DNA of 64,000 nt from Calothrix anomala FACHB-343 (GCF_014696435.1 NZ_JACJQG010000015.1:62001-126000), one strand, 5' to 3'. Positions 1 to 8,497 are shown, counted from the first letter of the stretch. Numbers and translations are program-made. Notes: generated by a model from the sequence alone, not told the origin.

Positions 1-393
1 ATTGGCATCGCTTACGCCTTTGTTCGCGGACAGTGGGTACAGTGTATTTCTCAATATTATGCAGAATTCCAAGGTCGTTCAGAAAAAGAACTGAAGTTAG
101 CTAGTATCGAGTTACGCAAACGCTCCTCAAATCATGCACAACAATCTAAAGTTTCGGCTAAGAATCTAGCAAAATTTTTAGCATCTGTAGAAGCACAAGA
201 AGCTCTACTAGAACAGCGTTCCTATGACGCAGAAGCCAGGGAAGTCTTTAGGGTAATTGAGGGTGGAAAAGCGACAGCAAGCCGCAACGAACAACCAAAG
301 GTTATTCAAGTTCCTTTTGAAAATACTGATACTCAAGTGGCTGAAGATGAAGCGCTCGTCCCAGAAACACTTGTAGTGTATGAGGAGTTTTAA
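1..393 (+). CDS. tnsB: TnsB/TniA-type transposase, C-terminal 130 residues (partial)
   Basis: An open frame enters from the left edge and ends at TAA 391-393. The visible 130 residues hold none of the DDE catalytic core. They match the C-terminal part of TnsB/Mu-transposase-type proteins of cyanobacterial Tn7-like elements: a short beta segment (IAYAFVRGQWVQC), a charged helical stretch including GRSEKELKLASIELRKR, a second helical stretch with SVEAQEALLEQR, and an acidic tail. In this family the C-terminal tail contacts the AAA+ partner TnsC. The next gene starts 2 bp after the stop, so the two are almost certainly translated from one mRNA. Identity rests mainly on context and on the tail pattern. 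Confidence 0.7.
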   Translation: MGIAYAFVRGQWVQCISQYYAEFQGRSEKELKLASIELRKRSSNHAQQSKVSAKNLAKFLASVEAQEALLEQRSYDAEAREVFRVIEGGKATASRNEQPKVIQVPFENTDTQVAEDEALVPETLVVYEEF

Positions 394-395
394 TT

Positions 396-1547
396 GTGAC
401 AAAATCTACTGGATTTCCGCTTGAACTCCTCACACGACCTGCTACAGAAAGGCTGGCTTACTTTGAGAATTACACCGTAGCGCATCCTCGGCTTAAAGAA
501 GTCTATGAAATTCTCATACGAACAATTGCCGAACCCGCAGGGGCATCATTTATTTTTGTTTATGGGCCTAGCGGTGTTGGTAAAACAACTTTACGATTGC
601 GTGTTGAGCAGAAATTAACAGAACTAGTATTACCATTACTGGAAAGCGACCGCGGTCGTGTTCCTGTTGTTGGTGTTGAAGCTATAGCCCCAGAATCAAG
701 AAACTTCAACTGGAAAGATTACTACACACGCGCTTTAATCGCCTTAGAAGAACCTTTAATCGATCACAAGTTTGATTACGGTGTGCGTGGTATCTCTCGC
801 GATAATTTTGGCAAAATCAATGTTGAGCCAAAAGTAGTTGCACCTGCTTTACGCAGAGCTTTAGAAAATGCTCTCATCCATCGTCATCCCGACGTATTTT
901 TTGTAGATGAAGCCCAACATTTTGGCAAGATGGCAAGCGGGTACAAGCTGCAAGATCAATTAGACTGCCTCAAATCTCTAGCAAATATGACAGGGATTTT
1001 ACACTGTCTATTAGGAACTTACGAATTACTGACATTCCGTAATTTAAGCGGTCAACTCTCACGCCGTAGCGTCGATATTCATTTCCGCCGTTATTGTGCT
1101 GAAAATCCAGAGGATGTACAAGCTTTCAAAAGTGTATTATTAACCTTCCAGCAGCAGATGCCGCTTGCAGAAGCTCCAGATTTAGTTAGTCATTGGGAAT
1201 ATTTTTACGAACGTACTTTAGGATGTGTTGGCATACTGAAAAATTGGTTAACACGCGCTCTTAAAGATGCTTTGGATCGAGAAGCAACAACAGTCACGCT
1301 CAAAGACTTACAAAAACGTGCTTGGTCGGTTGCTCAGTGTCAGAGAATGTTCAAGGAAATTCAAGAGGGTGAACGACAATTATCTGAAACAGAAACAGAT
1401 ATACAAAACTTACGCTCTGCATTAGGACTTGGAACAAAATCAATTGTGCTACCCGAAGAAACGCCAAAAACTACTCGTCCTCCAGGAAAGGTTGGTAAAC
1501 GCAAACCAAAAAGAGATCCCATCGGAGTGCAACAAGATGTTAGCTAG
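396..1547 (+). CDS. tnsC: AAA+ ATPase transposition regulator, TnsC/TniB family
   Basis: A 383-residue ATPase that in Tn7-like systems links the target selector (TniQ/TnsD) to the transposase. Walker A is GPSGVGKTT at residues 57-65 and Walker B is VFFVDEAQ around 168-174, followed by a sensor-like LLGTYELL. The start is GTG 396, 2 bp after the tnsB stop. The C-terminal tail is basic and Pro-rich (residues about 355-375). The length exceeds that of the TnsC of type V-K CRISPR-associated elements (about 270-280 residues), which argues against a simple V-K element. The last 11 bp overlap the tniQ start, so translation is likely coupled. Confidence 0.85.
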   Translation: MTKSTGFPLELLTRPATERLAYFENYTVAHPRLKEVYEILIRTIAEPAGASFIFVYGPSGVGKTTLRLRVEQKLTELVLPLLESDRGRVPVVGVEAIAPESRNFNWKDYYTRALIALEEPLIDHKFDYGVRGISRDNFGKINVEPKVVAPALRRALENALIHRHPDVFFVDEAQHFGKMASGYKLQDQLDCLKSLANMTGILHCLLGTYELLTFRNLSGQLSRRSVDIHFRRYCAENPEDVQAFKSVLLTFQQQMPLAEAPDLVSHWEYFYERTLGCVGILKNWLTRALKDALDREATTVTLKDLQKRAWSVAQCQRMFKEIQEGERQLSETETDIQNLRSALGLGTKSIVLPEETPKTTRPPGKVGKRKPKRDPIGVQQDVS

Positions 1548-2919
1548 TGCATTAGAAACATACGAATCTTGGGATTTAAAAAAGCTTTCTATTCCATCTC
1601 GTAGTCGCTTGTATCAATTACAGCCTGTTGGTATTGGTACTCCGTTGGTAGAAAGCTTAACTGGTTATATATCTCGGCTAGCAGAAGCCCATTGTGTAAC
1701 CCCAAAAGCTTTAATATCCAGAGAACTTGTGTCCTTTATACCCAAGACTTACAAAACTACAAATCTTTTTGAAATGCGAAGTTTAACTGGGGCACTCAAT
1801 GGAATAGGTACGATGGCTCTTGATTTAGTTACAGTGCTAGAGTCATTAACTCTACGTAGTGATTTGCGTTTTCTCTCTCTATTAACATGGGCTGGTATCT
1901 TTCCCCAAAGGAGATTACTTCGTGCTAGACGAGCTTGGTGTCCCTACTGTTATGAGGAGTGGTATTCCTCGAAAGACAAAGTAATTTACGAACCCTTAAT
2001 TTGGTTTTTTGAGGCAGTTAAATTTTGTCATTGGCACAATCAGTCTTTATGCCAACAATGTCCTCATTGCCAACGACAGCTTCCTCCTCTTGCGTCTTAT
2101 TCGAGACCAGGTTATTGCCCCTATTGCTTAGAATGGCTGGGCGTTACTGATAATTACCCATTTTCCGATAAAGCCCTACCGAGTAAGGAAGAGATTATCT
2201 GGCAAAAGTGGGTTATCAAGACTATTGGAGAATTAATTGCTAATACCCCTCACCTACCAAAACCTTTGCAAAGGGAAATAGTTGCTCAAGCGTTCTGTAG
2301 ATACGTAAACCAATTTACTGAAGGAAACACAGCTGCTTTTGCCCGTATGCTCGACATTCCCAAAAACAAGGTTTGGATGTGGCAGATGGGAAAAGTCTTG
2401 CCAGAACTGAATGTAATTTTGAAGATCTGTTTTACTCTTCAGGTATCTGTGCTGGATTTCTTTACTCAAGAGACTGTTAAGGAGAATTATAGTCAATCTC
2501 CTGCTATACCTCAAAACCAACTAGGAGATAGCATTACAAAAAAGCTTGAAGTAAAATTCGATAGCGATCGCACTCAACAGTTACTTGAAGATTTGCTTCA
2601 AAATAATCAACAACCGTTACCTATGACGGTAGTAGCCAAACGCCTTGGATATCCTAAGCGAATTCTTTATAGACATTTCCCAGAGCTATGCCGAGCAATT
2701 TCAGCCCAGTATGTTAAGTATATGAAAGAATCTCGCATCAAACGAATTGAACAGTGCTGTGAGGAGGTAAAACAAGCGGTTAAGCAATTTTACACTGAAG
2801 GTATTTATCCTAGTGAAGCAGCTATTTCAAGGCTATTGGCTAAACCTGGATGTTTTCGTGATAAAGAAGTTCGCAATGCCCTTAGAGCAGCACGAAGAGA
2901 AATTGGTTTGGAACCATAA
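1537..2919 (+). CDS. tniQ: TniQ/TnsD-type target-site selection protein
   Basis: A 460-residue protein starting at ATG 1537 inside the end of tnsC. An in-frame extension back to TTG 1429 is open but would overlap tnsC by 119 bp and is not used here. The TniQ core is clear: CPYC at 135-138, CHWH at 164-167, CPHC at 175-178 and CPYC at 194-197, forming zinc-binding pairs, with the typical GYCPYCLEWLG end. Beyond it lie about 260 further residues with a helix-turn-helix-like segment near 260-310 and a second near 370-400. Short TniQ proteins work with CRISPR effectors, whereas long TnsD-like ones bind an attachment site directly. The length and the adjacent tRNA-Leu suggest the second mode; this is inference. 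Confidence 0.85.
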   Translation: MLASALETYESWDLKKLSIPSRSRLYQLQPVGIGTPLVESLTGYISRLAEAHCVTPKALISRELVSFIPKTYKTTNLFEMRSLTGALNGIGTMALDLVTVLESLTLRSDLRFLSLLTWAGIFPQRRLLRARRAWCPYCYEEWYSSKDKVIYEPLIWFFEAVKFCHWHNQSLCQQCPHCQRQLPPLASYSRPGYCPYCLEWLGVTDNYPFSDKALPSKEEIIWQKWVIKTIGELIANTPHLPKPLQREIVAQAFCRYVNQFTEGNTAAFARMLDIPKNKVWMWQMGKVLPELNVILKICFTLQVSVLDFFTQETVKENYSQSPAIPQNQLGDSITKKLEVKFDSDRTQQLLEDLLQNNQQPLPMTVVAKRLGYPKRILYRHFPELCRAISAQYVKYMKESRIKRIEQCCEEVKQAVKQFYTEGIYPSEAAISRLLAKPGCFRDKEVRNALRAARREIGLEP

Positions 2920-3267
2920 CTTTGCCACTGTTTATTTGTGACTTAAAGGAAAAGATTGCCAAAAATTAAAGGATAAGCTTGCCGAACCTATAGCCAGACT
3001 GGTTTCGTGGTCAAATACCCGTCTTGCGAGAGTGCGATCGCAAAGCATAAAAATCCTCCAAAAGCCTACATTTAGCGTGGGACTCGCGGCAGACTTATTC
3101 TTGAATGAAATTTGACATTAATTCAGAATTAATCGACATAACAAGAGTTTCAGCCTTTACTGCGGCAAGCTTTTACTTTAAAAAACGGCAAACAATTCCT
3201 TTAAGTCACATTATTGGAAACATAAGCTTGCCGTTGCGGCAAAGTTATGGTTCCAGTCACAGTGACA
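2909..3267. repeat. Transposon end with opposed transposase-binding repeats
   Basis: No gene lies between tniQ and the tRNA. The stretch holds two direct 23-bp repeats at 2938-2960 and 2961-2983 with core TTAAAGGAnAAGnTTGCC, and inverted copies at 3164-3185 and 3187-3209. An 18-bp perfect inverted repeat, tggaaccataactttgcc, sits at 2909-2926 and 3238-3255; the left copy includes the tniQ stop codon. The outermost bases, read from 3267 on the minus strand, are TGTCACTGTGAC. Repeated sites of 20-23 bp next to a TGT terminus are typical TnsB-binding arrays. The opposed orientation of the two left sites is unusual. Confidence 0.65.
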
Positions 3268-3292
3268 AAAAACTGATAATTTAATTTTTTCA

Positions 3293-3673
3293 TGGGGGTG
3301 GAGGGACTTGAACCCACACGACCTTTTACGATCAACGGATTTTCATTCTCTCGCAGCTTTCGCTACTGCCTAATAGTTTTCATAACTCTCGGCTTTGAGA
3401 ATTGGACTCTCCCTTTACCCTCGACTTTAACGTTAGGGTAGCTCCCGTCGGGTCTCTGCACCTTCCCGCAATCAGAGATTTTGAGTTTTCAATTTTGGAT
3501 TGTCACCAATCAAAAATTAAAAATCATTATCTGTTCTTGTGGGCTTGGCTCAGGATTGCCATGTCTGTAATCAGATTTAGGTTTCCCTGAGTTTGAGAGC
3601 TTACACTTACAAGATTTCTCTAGCAAGGCTCAGTTTTCTAAGTCCGTAGCGTCTACCATTCCGCCACACCCCC
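3293..3673 (-). tRNA. trnL-UAA: tRNA-Leu(UAA) interrupted by a group I intron
   Basis: On the minus strand the 5' exon is 3640-3673 (34 nt, acceptor GGGGGTG) and the 3' exon is 3293-3343 (51 nt, ending CACCCCC plus discriminator A; CCA is not encoded). Joined, they give an anticodon loop CTTAAAA with anticodon UAA; the long variable arm (GACGATC-like) is that of a class II leucine tRNA. The exons are interrupted between anticodon positions 1 and 2, the site known for cyanobacterial and plastid tRNA-Leu introns. The 3' end of the tRNA faces the transposon end 25 bp away. Confidence 0.95.
3344..3639 (-). ncRNA. Self-splicing group I intron in tRNA-Leu(UAA)
   Basis: A 296-nt intron after the U of the anticodon, ending in G. 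Conserved core elements are seen on the minus strand: a P3-P4 region with TGAGCC, AATCCTGAGCCAAG (P-Q type), AGGTGCAGAGACCCGACGGGAGCTACCC (R-S type, positions about 3436-3463) and AGAGTCCAATTCTCAAAGCC near the 3' end. It is longer than the 249-nt intron known from Anabaena; the extra length sits in a P6b-like arm made of A/T-rich imperfect repeats around 3475-3535. It encodes no endonuclease. Confidence 0.9.
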
Positions 3674-4135
3674 CTAATTTTGAGTTAGGAGTTGATTTGA
3701 TTGAGAGGTAGTAAATACTCTCTCATACATTTCAGCATTAATTACGTTTTTTGTGCAACTAGATTTAATAATTTTGTTCACAAAAAGCAATTGTACTGAA
3801 TTGGTGACTATGCCAAATAGTTGTTGAACTAACAACAGTATTTACTAGCTTTTTTGCGATCGCCACCTAAGAGTAGCATCCCTATTTAATTAGGTAGCTT
3901 TAACTCCTTTCGCAAAAGCCTTAACAAAATTAACACATCAAATTATGAATTGCAAGTACCACCGCCAAATAATTTGTCGATAACAATATCTAATACCAAC
4001 CCCAAGAAAATTATATGCCCCATGCCCCATGCCCCATGCCCCATCCCCAATGCCCCATTATCCATATTTCGCCATTCAGCCTATGATGGAAAATAGATGT
4101 AATCAACCATCTTGTCTATCACAGAAGCGAAAATT
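3674..4135. other. Intergenic region with (ATGCCCC)n tandem heptamers
   Basis: A 462-bp spacer between the divergent tRNA-Leu and ndhL. It must hold both promoters; I cannot assign them with certainty. At 4015-4058 there is a run of about six ATGCCCC heptamers, partly degenerate, one of the short tandem repeat families spread through this window. No open frame of convincing quality is present. Confidence 0.6.
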
Positions 4136-4348
4136 ATGATTGTAGCCCTGCTGTATCTGGCTTTGGCTGGAGCTTATTTGTTAGTTCTTCCAGTGGCTGT
4201 GCTGTTTTATCTCAAACTGCGCTGGTATGCAGCTAGTTCTATAGAGCGCACCATCATGTACTTTCTGGTGTTCTTCTTCTTTCCAGGATTGTTGGTTTTA
4301 TCGCCATTTGTAAATATTCGACCCCAGCGCCGACAAATTGAAGTTTAA
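4136..4348 (+). CDS. ndhL: NAD(P)H-quinone oxidoreductase subunit L
   Basis: A 70-residue protein with two hydrophobic helices (about 1-23 and 33-57) and the conserved cyanobacterial NdhL pattern: MIVALLYL start, [11 protein letters not shown] in the loop, [19 protein letters not shown] in the second helix. It is a membrane subunit of the NDH-1 complex in thylakoid cyclic electron flow and respiration. ATG 4136 is chosen because homologues begin MIVALLY; an upstream TTG (4112) would add eight unrelated residues. It sits 24 bp before a DUF3007 gene and upstream of trpA, an order common in cyanobacteria. Confidence 0.93.
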   Translation: MIVALLYLALAGAYLLVLPVAVLFYLKLRWYAASSIERTIMYFLVFFFFPGLLVLSPFVNIRPQRRQIEV

Positions 4349-4372
4349 CAACATTGGTAGGTCATAATTCTC

Positions 4373-4684
4373 ATGCGACGCATTGATGCTATAGGAATCG
4401 GCTTTGGCGTTTTTGTTGCTGGAGGCATAGCATATCTAGGCTTACAGCTAGTAGGTTTAGATAATCAACAAGCTGGTATTTGGAGCCAAGTCTTGCTAGT
4501 CAGTTGTTTGCTGGGTTGGCTAGCTACCTATGTTTTTCGTGCGGTGGGTAAAAAAATGACCTACCATCAACAACGCGAAGATTATGAACAGGCGTTTTTC
4601 CAAAAGCGGCTAGACGAACTCACCCCCGAAGAACTAGCCAAACTGCAAGCAGAAGTTGAACAGGAAAGACAAAGTCAACGTTAG
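4373..4684 (+). CDS. DUF3007 family membrane protein
   Basis: A 103-residue protein with two membrane segments (about 8-28 and 36-58), then a charged cytoplasmic tail with DYEQAFFQKRLDELTPEELAKLQAEVE, likely helical. This combination is the DUF3007 family of cyanobacteria and chloroplasts, whose molecular role is not settled. It follows ndhL by 24 bp and precedes trpA, so it probably shares the ndhL transcript. A link to NDH-1 function is only suggested by the neighbourhood. Confidence 0.85.
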   Translation: MRRIDAIGIGFGVFVAGGIAYLGLQLVGLDNQQAGIWSQVLLVSCLLGWLATYVFRAVGKKMTYHQQREDYEQAFFQKRLDELTPEELAKLQAEVEQERQSQR

Positions 4685-5042
4685 GAATTTATAAGTAAAA
4701 AATATTACCGAAGGTATTGTTGACTGTTGACTGTTGACTGTTGACTGTTGACTGTTGACTGTTGACGACTTGAAGGGAATAATTGATTTTTTTGAGTTTC
4801 CTGATTAGGTTGATTGGTCGTTGGTTCGGTGTACGTTGTTTGGTAGGATATGACAACTAACTCTTGAATCTTGACCGTACTAATTTTAGATTTTAGATTT
4901 TAGATTTTAGATTATTTCGCCAAAGCCGACACTTAAGGGTGAAACCAGTCCAAAATCCAAAATTTAAAATGTTGAAACCCTGTACGCTAGTGTTCGGGGT
5001 AAATCCAAAATCCAAAATTTAAAATCCAAAATCAATTGACCA
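4685..5042. repeat. Intergenic region with tandem heptamers
   Basis: A 358-bp spacer before trpA. 4720-4766 is (TTGACTG) in six complete copies plus a partial one. 4882-4911 is a run of TTTTAGA heptamers, and 4950-5036 repeats AAATCCAAAAT-like words. These repeats occur elsewhere in the window and look like short tandemly repeated sequences of filamentous cyanobacteria. No gene was seen. Confidence 0.75.
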
Positions 5043-5843
5043 ATGACTGCTATTTCCGACTGCTTTGAAACTCTAGGACGCAATCAAGAATGCGCGCTGA
5101 TTCCGTTTATTACGGCGGGCGATCCAGATTTAGCAACAACGGCAGCCGCATTGCGAATACTAGACCGCAGTGGAGCAGATATTATTGAACTTGGGGTTCC
5201 CTACTCCGATCCTTTGGCAGATGGCCCGGTAATTCAAGCAGCTGCTACCCGCGCCTTAGAACGGGGAACTACCCTCGATGCAGTACTGGAAATGTTGCAA
5301 AAAACTACTCCAGATTTAAAATCGCCTATTGTCCTGTTTACCTACTACAACCCAATTATGCATCGGGGAATTGATAAGTTTCTCGAAGAAATTGCTGCGG
5401 CTGGGGTAGCCGGTTTGGTAGTACCAGATTTACCTTTGGAAGAAGCTGCTGTGTTACTGGAACCAGCTAGCAAGATGGGAATTGACTTAATTTTATTAAT
5501 AGCACCGACTAGTTCTGTCGAACGCATAGAAGCGATCGCTCGCGCTTCCCAAGGATTTATTTATTTAGTCAGTGTTACCGGTGTCACTGGGATGAGAGCG
5601 CAGATAGAAACACGAGTTTCAGATTTACTCAAAGAAATACGTAATTTTACAGATAAGCCCATTGGCGTAGGTTTTGGAATTTCGCAAGTAGAGCAAGCCC
5701 GTCAAGTCAGAGATTGGGGCGCAGATGCGGCAATTGTGGGCAGCGCTTTTGTCAACCGTTTAGCCGAAGGGACACCGGAAGCAGGGTTAAATGCGATCGC
5801 GGAATTTTGCCAAAGTCTCAAAGCAAATCTCCAAGCAAAATAG
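5043..5843 (+). CDS. trpA: Tryptophan synthase alpha subunit
   Basis: A 266-residue TIM barrel that cleaves indole-3-glycerol phosphate to indole and glyceraldehyde 3-phosphate in tryptophan synthesis, passing indole to TrpB. Catalytic Glu49 ([12 protein letters not shown]) and Asp60 (LADGPVIQ) fall at the same numbers as in the E. coli enzyme. The phosphate-binding end IVGSAFVN is near residues 232-239. Length is normal. The other trp genes are not nearby, as is usual in cyanobacteria. The 266 bp after the stop hold no gene. Confidence 0.97.
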   Translation: MTAISDCFETLGRNQECALIPFITAGDPDLATTAAALRILDRSGADIIELGVPYSDPLADGPVIQAAATRALERGTTLDAVLEMLQKTTPDLKSPIVLFTYYNPIMHRGIDKFLEEIAAAGVAGLVVPDLPLEEAAVLLEPASKMGIDLILLIAPTSSVERIEAIARASQGFIYLVSVTGVTGMRAQIETRVSDLLKEIRNFTDKPIGVGFGISQVEQARQVRDWGADAAIVGSAFVNRLAEGTPEAGLNAIAEFCQSLKANLQAK

Positions 5844-6109
5844 CATTAGTATAAATACTAGTCTTGATGACTAGGGAAAAGTAGATTAAAAATATATAAC
5901 AGTGTAGTTTTTTTGCTGGAGATTGGTAGATAATTTAACAGATATAATATTGAATATAAGCAGCACATATGATGCTGTGCTAAAACTACCTGGGAACATC
6001 GCTGATACTTTGGGTATTATGTGAAGTGTAAGTAAACTAAAAAATATGAGTGTGAGAGTGAGTCAGTTAAAAATGATAATTATTACGTCGCAGTTGAGGG
6101 GCTTAGGCG

Positions 6110-6751
6110 ATGAGTGAGAGTATGGCATTTATCGGTGGAGTCGCCGTAGCTGGTTTAGCGGCTCTAGTATTGCTCAAAGGGGCAGGTAATAATTCTCTAC
6201 AACCTAATTTTGCGGTTACCCCACAGATGCCTACTGTTGTAGCACCTCAGGTGATGACACCGCCCCAGTATCCCTATGGGCAACCGATGTATCCCAATAA
6301 CCAGCCCCCAACTGCTCCTAATTCAGATCAGCGAGCTGAATTAGAAACGCTAAAGTCGGAGATGGCGCGGTTAAGAAGCGATAACGAGCAGTTGAGAACC
6401 CAAAATCAACAACTCCAGTGGCAATTCCAAAGCTACAATCAGCAGCAACAACAACTGCAATTCGCCCAACAAAATAATCAGAAAAACGCTCTACAACCGC
6501 AAAATCCTTGGTGGTCTTCACCTATAGTTTGGGCGGTAGGCGGTATGACTTTAACCATTGGTGGTGGCGTTGTTGTTGCTGGTGTATTGGCTTTGTTTTC
6601 TCCAAAACAGCGCTCTGCCCGGACTGTACAAGTAATTCACCCCTACCAAGGGCAAACATCGCCTTTAGTTCCCATACGTCGGGCTGAGTTTTTACCGCCA
6701 CGGATGGAAGCAAGACGGGTAGAAACAGCAGAATATGACGATGTACATTAA
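6110..6751 (+). CDS. Hypothetical membrane protein with Gln-rich coiled coil
   Basis: 213 residues, not matched to a named family. An N-terminal hydrophobic segment (about 5-26, GGVAVAGLAALVLLKGAG) is followed by a Pro/Gln-rich stretch, a coiled-coil region at about 70-125 (ELETLKSEMARLRSDNEQLRTQNQQLQ) and a second membrane segment at about 137-163. The C-terminal 50 residues are basic then acidic. This layout suggests a membrane-anchored scaffold or septum/envelope protein, but no function can be assigned. ATG 6110 is preceded by GGGGCTTAGGCG without a strong ribosome-binding site. Confidence 0.7.
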   Translation: MSESMAFIGGVAVAGLAALVLLKGAGNNSLQPNFAVTPQMPTVVAPQVMTPPQYPYGQPMYPNNQPPTAPNSDQRAELETLKSEMARLRSDNEQLRTQNQQLQWQFQSYNQQQQQLQFAQQNNQKNALQPQNPWWSSPIVWAVGGMTLTIGGGVVVAGVLALFSPKQRSARTVQVIHPYQGQTSPLVPIRRAEFLPPRMEARRVETAEYDDVH

Positions 6752-6973
6752 CGTCAAACTATAGTGGTTAGCAGGGTTAGCAACTACCCCTATATCTCAT
6801 ATTGAATAATACACATTAAGAGTAACTCGCATTTTCACTTCAGAAATGGAAGCAGATGTGAGTATTTTTATATACATATATAGACAGATAAAAAGAGCGA
6901 TCGCCAAGTGCAAATTTGACCGAAGAAAGGCAGAAGTCAGAAGGTGAGTCACTGTCCCCTCTGCCTTATTACT

Positions 6974-7089
6974 AGGACTTACGCACTGAAGCCTGAAACC
7001 CCGATCCCCCCTAACCCCCCTTAAAAAGGGGGGAAAGTCTAAAGCCCCCTTTTTAAGGGGGTTGGGGGATCTGAGCGCGTAAGTTCTGA
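6974..7089. repeat. MITE-like palindromic repeat
   Basis: Arms 7003-7032 (gatccccc...aaaaaggggg) and 7045-7071 (ccccctttttaaggggg...gatc) pair almost completely, and outer inverted words aggacttacgc (from 6974) and gcgtaagttct (to 7089) close a 116-bp element. The outer word aggacttacgca is a frequent dispersed repeat in Nostoc-like genomes. No gene lies in the whole spacer 6752-7188 apart from this element and the terminator downstream. Confidence 0.7.
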
Positions 7090-7123
7090 TTACAAGAGAC
7101 AATTGATTACTTATTCAGCAGCA

Positions 7124-7163
7124 ACCGTCCGAAATCGAGAACAAATCGGACGGTATTTTTTAT
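7124..7163 (+). terminator. Rho-independent terminator
   Basis: A perfect 9-bp stem, ACCGTCCGA (7124-7132) with TCGGACGGT (7146-7154), is followed by attttttatt on the plus strand. It would end plus-strand transcripts, from the 6110 gene, and lies between the two convergent genes. Confidence 0.75.
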
Positions 7164-7188
7164 TACTAAATATGAGTAACAGTGACGT

Positions 7189-8046
7189 TTAGGGATTGGC
7201 AACTATAAAAGTATCGCATTGTTCAGGATCGCCGGTTTGTATACCCCGTTGGAACCAGCGGACTCTTTGGGCTGAACTTCCATGAGTAAAAGACTCTGGA
7301 ATAGCATACCCTTGTGCTTGACTTTGCAAGCGATCGTCTCCAATACTGCTAGCAGCATTTAACGCTTCATCAATGTCGCCAGCTTCGACAATTTGCCGCG
7401 AGCGATCGGCATGATGTGCCCAAACGCCGGCGAAACAGTCTGCTTGTAACTCTTGGCGAACTGAAAGTTGATTGGCTTCTAAGCGATCGCCTTGACGCTG
7501 TAATGAGCGCACGCGATCGGAAATACCCAGAAGATTCTGCACGTGGTGTCCTACCTCATGAGCAATTACATAAGCTTGAGCAAAGTCTCCTGGCGCTTGG
7601 TAGCGATTTTTCAAATCTTTGTAAAAGCTTAAGTCTATATAGAGCTTTTGATCGCTAGGACAATAGAAGGGGCCGACAGCCGATCGCGTAAACCCACAAG
7701 CTGACTCCACCGCATCGGAAAACAGAACTAAGGTTGGTTCGCGATATGTTCTTCCTTGCTGCTGAAACAGACTGCGCCATGTATCTTCAGTATCAGCCAA
7801 GACAACCGAAACAAAATCAGCTAGCCTATCTTCTGTAGCCGAGCGTTGGGTTTGCGGAGCTTGGGAGTAAGGGCGATCGCTTGGTTGTTGTGTTTGCTCC
7901 CAAAAAGCACCGGGATCGCCACCCAATAAGACAACAATTAGCGATAAAATTGCCGCGCCAATTCCACCTCCCACCACAGGAGCCGAAAGCCGAGTTCCGC
8001 GCCTGTCTTCAACATTGGTGCTTCTACGCCCAAATTCCCAACGCAT
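7189..8046 (-). CDS. ypfJ: Neutral zinc metallopeptidase, YpfJ family
   Basis: 285 residues. A short charged N-terminus (MRWEFGRRSTNVEDRRG) precedes one membrane segment at about 24-42, then a Ser/Gln-rich linker and the peptidase domain. The zinc motif HEVGHH starts at His163 (HExxH, with Glu164 catalytic), and the conserved ELQADCFAGVWA around 200-211 supplies the third ligand. YpfJ/KPN_02809 proteins are envelope-anchored putative metallopeptidases; the substrate is unknown. The gene is alone, convergent with the 6110 gene. Confidence 0.9.
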   Translation of the reverse strand: MRWEFGRRSTNVEDRRGTRLSAPVVGGGIGAAILSLIVVLLGGDPGAFWEQTQQPSDRPYSQAPQTQRSATEDRLADFVSVVLADTEDTWRSLFQQQGRTYREPTLVLFSDAVESACGFTRSAVGPFYCPSDQKLYIDLSFYKDLKNRYQAPGDFAQAYVIAHEVGHHVQNLLGISDRVRSLQRQGDRLEANQLSVRQELQADCFAGVWAHHADRSRQIVEAGDIDEALNAASSIGDDRLQSQAQGYAIPESFTHGSSAQRVRWFQRGIQTGDPEQCDTFIVANP

Positions 8047-8497
8047 AACCTAGAGTCTCCCAACTACTTAATCTGACATCAGTGAAGAAAGTACATAAAC
8101 CCATAGCGATCAATCAGGAAAAATCGCACTAGGCTAGACTTGCCATAATTAAGTACAAATATTAGAAATTCTCTAAATCAAAATCTTCTGCCCAAGGGAC
8201 AACAATGATGAGACATGCACTCTGACTGAGGGAACTAATTTATTAGCGCATAAACTCGGATTTTTCACTAAACTCTGACTTTTGTTAGAGGGATAAATAA
8301 TTTTTTCCAGTTAGTCTTAATTTGTAATCAAAAGAGTCATTGGCTTGATTTAATCACTAAATCCATAATTTCATTGATAGGTTAATTTCCGAGAGAAACT
8401 AACTAAAGTTTCTCATGGGATTAGCTAAATTTGGAGTGAGCCAAGGATATCTCGACAATCTGGAAATCATCGATAATTTTACCAAGGGAGTATTGGC
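8047..8497. other. Intergenic region, nothing recognised
   Basis: A 451-bp A/T-rich spacer between the divergent ypfJ and 8498 genes. It presumably carries both promoters. No repeat, RNA or open frame of note was seen. Confidence 0.5.

Larger units (their letters stand above)
1..3267 (+). mobile_element. Tn7/Tn5053-like transposon, right-hand part
   Basis: Three consecutive genes with the order DDE transposase (3' end only), AAA+ regulator, TniQ are the core of Tn7-like and Tn5053-like elements. The DNA after tniQ holds repeated sites of about 23 bp and ends at a TGTCACTGTGAC-type terminus (read inward from 3267 on the minus strand), 25 bp short of a tRNA-Leu gene. The left end, the rest of tnsB, any tnsA and any cargo or CRISPR genes lie outside the window. 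The boundary at 3267 is inferred from the terminus pattern; a 5-bp target duplication cannot be checked because the other end is missing. Confidence 0.75.

Noticed and set aside
1429-1536. N-terminal extension of TniQ from TTG 1429
   Set aside because: It would overlap tnsC by 119 bp and the extra residues are not TniQ-like.
1-3267. CRISPR-associated (V-K or Cascade-type) transposon
   Set aside because: No cas gene, repeat array or short TniQ is visible. The possibility remains open for sequence left of the window, but nothing here supports it.
3402-3590. Open frame of 62 codons on the plus strand
   Set aside because: It lies entirely within the minus-strand tRNA-Leu gene and its intron.
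6797-7102. Open frame of 101 codons on the minus strand
   Set aside because: It reads through the palindromic MITE-like repeat and its protein has no coherent features.
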